NCBI GenBank assembly: GCA_900766925.1
Contig: CAAFXG010000246.1
Location: forward strand, 1 to 8,739
Origin: Lachnospiraceae bacterium
GTDB lineage: Bacteria > Bacillota > Clostridia > Lachnospirales > Lachnospiraceae
Direction: 5' to 3'
Length of the DNA: 8,739 nt
The position numbers and the translations under genes were made by a program. Shown here piece by piece: positions 7,425-8,739 of the stretch. The stretch's first letter is position 1, and each line of letters opens with the position of its first letter. The notes beneath the pieces are model-generated. The model was not told where the DNA came from, did not search any database, and saw only the letters and a program-made list of their open reading frames with translations.

Positions 7425-7618
7425 CTTTTTCTATCATGAAGCTGTCATCTAAGCTATAAACAGAAGGGGTAGTATTAAGACACACTCTCGTTCGGTTGTC
7501 CACGTAGCGGTACTAAACTCACGTAAAGTACACGTTCGTTAAGTACCGACGTTCCCAAACGGTCTTAATACTACCCCTTCTGTTTATAGCTTAGATGACA
7601 GCTCCATGATAGAAAAAG
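7425..7618. repeat. long near-perfect inverted repeat element (57-bp arms, 80-bp spacer)
   Basis: The left arm 7425-7481 and right arm 7562-7618 are reverse complements at 56 of 57 positions; the exception is A7439 against C7604. In a minus-strand RNA that position becomes a G-U pair, so the arms would pair along the full 57 bp; in a plus-strand RNA it is an A-C mismatch. The 80-nt spacer carries a nested 7-bp stem. The arms begin with CTTTTTCTATCATG at both ends. No target-site duplication flanks the element and there is no reading frame of note: each arm has only an inward-facing ATG followed by a stop after seven codons. It lies wholly in the convergent gap between the AraC-type gene and rpsR. 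I do not recognise it. It could be an inverted duplication, a degenerate miniature mobile element, a structured RNA, or a barrier to convergent transcription. Confidence 0.97.
7508..7548. repeat. nested hairpin in the spacer of the long inverted repeat
   Basis: CGGTACT at 7508-7514 pairs with AGTACCG at 7542-7548, a 7-bp stem. Inside it, ACGT at 7521-7524 can pair with ACGT at 7532-7535 around a 7-nt loop. The nested stem is centred about 6.5 nt to the right of the centre of the outer arms, leaving unequal single-stranded linkers of 26 nt (left) and 13 nt (right). Confidence 0.6.
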
Positions 7619-7641
7619 AGGGCATCCAATCGGATACCCTC
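7610..7641 (-). terminator. rho-independent terminator of rpsF-ssb-rpsR
   Basis: On the minus strand, GAGGGTATCC (7641-7632), a GATT tetraloop and GGATGCCCTC (7627-7618) form a 10-bp stem with one G-U pair, followed directly by TTTTTCT. It begins 13 nt after the rpsR stop. Its U-tract, and the last base of the stem at 7618, overlap the outer end of the long inverted repeat. On the plus strand there is no T-run after the stem, so it should not act as an intrinsic terminator for the AraC-type gene. Confidence 0.92.
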
Positions 7642-7654
7642 ATCATACATCTAA

Positions 7655-7927
7655 TTAATCAACTACGTATGGCATAATAGCAACGTGTCTTGCTCTCTTG
7701 ATAGCAACTGTAAGTGCTCTCTGATGCTTAGCACAGTTACCTGTAATTCTTCTAGGAAGAATCTTACCTCTCTCAGAGATATATCTCTTAAGCTTGTTTA
7801 CGTCCTTATAGTCAATAACAGAATTCTTGTCTGCGCAGAATACGCAAACCTTTTTTCTTCTACGAATAGGTCTTCTCTTCATAGGAGCGTCTGCACGATC
7901 GCTCTTCTCTGTCTTATTGTAAGCCAT
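7655..7927 (-). CDS. rpsR: 30S ribosomal protein S18
   Basis: This 90-residue small-subunit protein binds with S6 at the central domain/platform of 16S rRNA. Visible are RPIRRRKKVCVFC, the conserved core DYKDVNKLKRYISERGKILPRR (rough residues 40-60), and GNCAKHQRALTVAIKRARH. The CxxC plus CxxH pattern (CVFC and CAKH) indicates the zinc-binding form of S18. The start is ATG 7927, with GGAGGT 7 nt upstream; the frame stays open further upstream to 7969 but that region overlaps the end of ssb and has no ribosome binding site. It is the last gene of the S6-SSB-S18 operon, 16 nt after ssb, with a terminator immediately downstream. Confidence 0.97.
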   Translation of the reverse strand: MAYNKTEKSDRADAPMKRRPIRRRKKVCVFCADKNSVIDYKDVNKLKRYISERGKILPRRITGNCAKHQRALTVAIKRARHVAIMPYVVD

Positions 7928-7943
7928 TTTATTTACCTCCATA

Positions 7944-8399
7944 TTACTTAAATGGTAAATCGTTCTCAATTCCCTCCGGAATACTCATAAATCCATCAGC
8001 ACTTGCGTCTGCAGGTGCAGGTCTGTCCTGTGGCTGATATCCGTTCATGCCGCTATTAGCCGAAGCATTCTTGCTCTCAGCAAATTCCTGTTCCTCAACA
8101 ACGACTTCTGTAGTATACACCTTGTTGCCATCCTTATTGGTATAGCTTCCGGTCTGTATCCTTCCTGTAATAGCAATCTTAGTACCCTGTCTCAGGTACT
8201 TCTCTGCAAATTCTCCCTGTTTGCCAAAGGCAACACATGAGATAAAATCTGCCTGCTGCTCACCGCCTGCGGCATCTCTTCTCTGAAATCTTCTATCAAC
8301 TGCAAGCGTATATCTTGCAATTGCCAATGGCTCTGCAGCCTGTGAATATCTAACCTCCGGATCACGAGTTAAACGACCCATCAAAATTACTTTGTTCAT
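7944..8399 (-). CDS. ssb: single-stranded DNA-binding protein
   Basis: This 151-residue protein coats single-stranded DNA in replication, recombination and repair and recruits partners through its C-terminal tip. The N-terminal OB fold (about 1-107) starts with MNKVILMGRLTRDPEVRY and includes FISCVAFGKQGEFAEKYLRQG and the strand TKIAITGRIQTGSY. A disordered linker rich in Ala, Gly, Pro, Asn and Gln (about 110-140) follows. The acidic tip reads ENDLPFK: an extra lysine follows the Pro-Phe that normally ends the protein, and acidity is reduced compared with DDDIPF. The ATG at 8399 has AGGAGG 7 nt upstream. Its place between rpsF and rpsR marks it as the housekeeping copy. Confidence 0.96.
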   Translation of the reverse strand: MNKVILMGRLTRDPEVRYSQAAEPLAIARYTLAVDRRFQRRDAAGGEQQADFISCVAFGKQGEFAEKYLRQGTKIAITGRIQTGSYTNKDGNKVYTTEVVVEEQEFAESKNASANSGMNGYQPQDRPAPADASADGFMSIPEGIENDLPFK

Positions 8400-8418
8400 C
8401 GGAATTCCTCCTTATCTA

Positions 8419-8709
8419 CTACTCTGCGTCCTGTCTAACACAAAGATATCTGATAACAGATTCCATAATACGAACATTAGCCTCTATCTGAGCAGGACTG
8501 TCAGCATTGCCATCGAACTGGATAAAGTAGTAATAGCCTTCCTTCATCTTCTGAATTTCGTAAGCTAATCTCTTCTTACCCCATTCGTCAACGTTAGTAA
8601 CAGTACCGCCTGCCTTCTCGATAATAGCCTTAGCCTTATCTACGACAGCTGTTCTAGCGTCATCTTCGATCTTTGCACTAACAACCAACGCTAATTCATA
8701 CTTGTTCAT
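8419..8709 (-). CDS. rpsF: 30S ribosomal protein S6
   Basis: This 96-residue small-subunit protein forms a heterodimer with S18 on the 16S rRNA platform. It has the S6 ferredoxin-like pattern: MNKYELALVV at the start, DEWGKKRLAYEIQKMKEGYYYFIQF in the middle (about 41-65), and IMESVIRYLCVRQD at the end. The C-terminus is short, with no long acidic tail of the E. coli kind. The ATG at 8709 is preceded by AAGGAGGT 9 nt upstream. It is the first gene of the rpsF-ssb-rpsR operon, with ssb 19 nt downstream. Its promoter must lie beyond the window edge, since only 30 nt of upstream sequence are present. Confidence 0.96.
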   Translation of the reverse strand: MNKYELALVVSAKIEDDARTAVVDKAKAIIEKAGGTVTNVDEWGKKRLAYEIQKMKEGYYYFIQFDGNADSPAQIEANVRIMESVIRYLCVRQDAE

Positions 8710-8739
8710 GTTATTGCACCTCCTTATGGTCTAATGGCC

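Noticed and set aside
7436..7459. Tiny peptide ORFs facing inward in each arm (ATG, seven codons, TAA)
   Set aside because: No ribosome binding site precedes either one, and seven codons shared by both arms simply reflects the repeat.
7425..7618. Long inverted repeat as a classic MITE with target-site duplication
   Set aside because: The bases immediately outside the arms (ending ...gcata on the left, starting agggc on the right) do not form a direct repeat of any length from 2 to 9, and no transposase is present in the window. A degenerate mobile origin is not excluded.
7425..7618. Retron msr-msd RNA or integron attC site
   Set aside because: No reverse transcriptase or integrase is nearby, and the GTTRRRY/RYYYAAC core pair expected of attC is not found at matching positions.

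Overview
The window looks like ordinary chromosome of a low-GC, Gram-positive Clostridia member, most likely a Lachnospiraceae gut anaerobe. This rests on the DapL (one-step aminotransferase) lysine pathway, a family-2 galactose-1-phosphate uridylyltransferase, a clostridial-style galactokinase motif, strong GGAGG ribosome binding sites before almost every gene, and the rpsF-ssb-rpsR cluster. The species cannot be fixed from the sequence alone.

Layout, left to right. Positions 74-6297 on the minus strand hold five co-directional genes, transcribed galK, galT, galE, dapF, dapL: the Leloir galactose pathway followed by two diaminopimelate (lysine and peptidoglycan) genes. galE and dapF are only 10 nt apart and the dapF ribosome binding site shares a base with the galE stop codon, so those two are almost certainly co-transcribed. 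dapL also has a plausible promoter of its own. Diverging from galK on the plus strand is an AraC-family regulator (6525-7415), the obvious candidate regulator of the gal genes. The 227-nt region between the two starts holds two extended -10 promoters and an inverted repeat. At the right end, on the minus strand, is the conserved rpsF-ssb-rpsR operon (S6, single-strand binding protein, S18), closed by a clear intrinsic terminator at 7610-7641.

The most unusual structure lies in the convergent gap between the AraC gene and rpsR (7416-7654). It is a near-perfect 57-bp inverted repeat (7425-7481 and 7562-7618) around an 80-bp, CpG-rich spacer that contains its own nested hairpin and a repeated CACGT...GTAC pattern. 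It encodes no protein, shows no target-site duplication, and its outer right end coincides with the U-tract of the rpsR terminator. I cannot assign it to a known element. It is the best candidate here for something undescribed.

No gene-free stretch exceeds about 240 nt. The enzymes look intact, with expected lengths and catalytic residues. Starts were revised from the longest possible reading frame for galK, galT, the AraC gene and rpsR, using ribosome binding sites.
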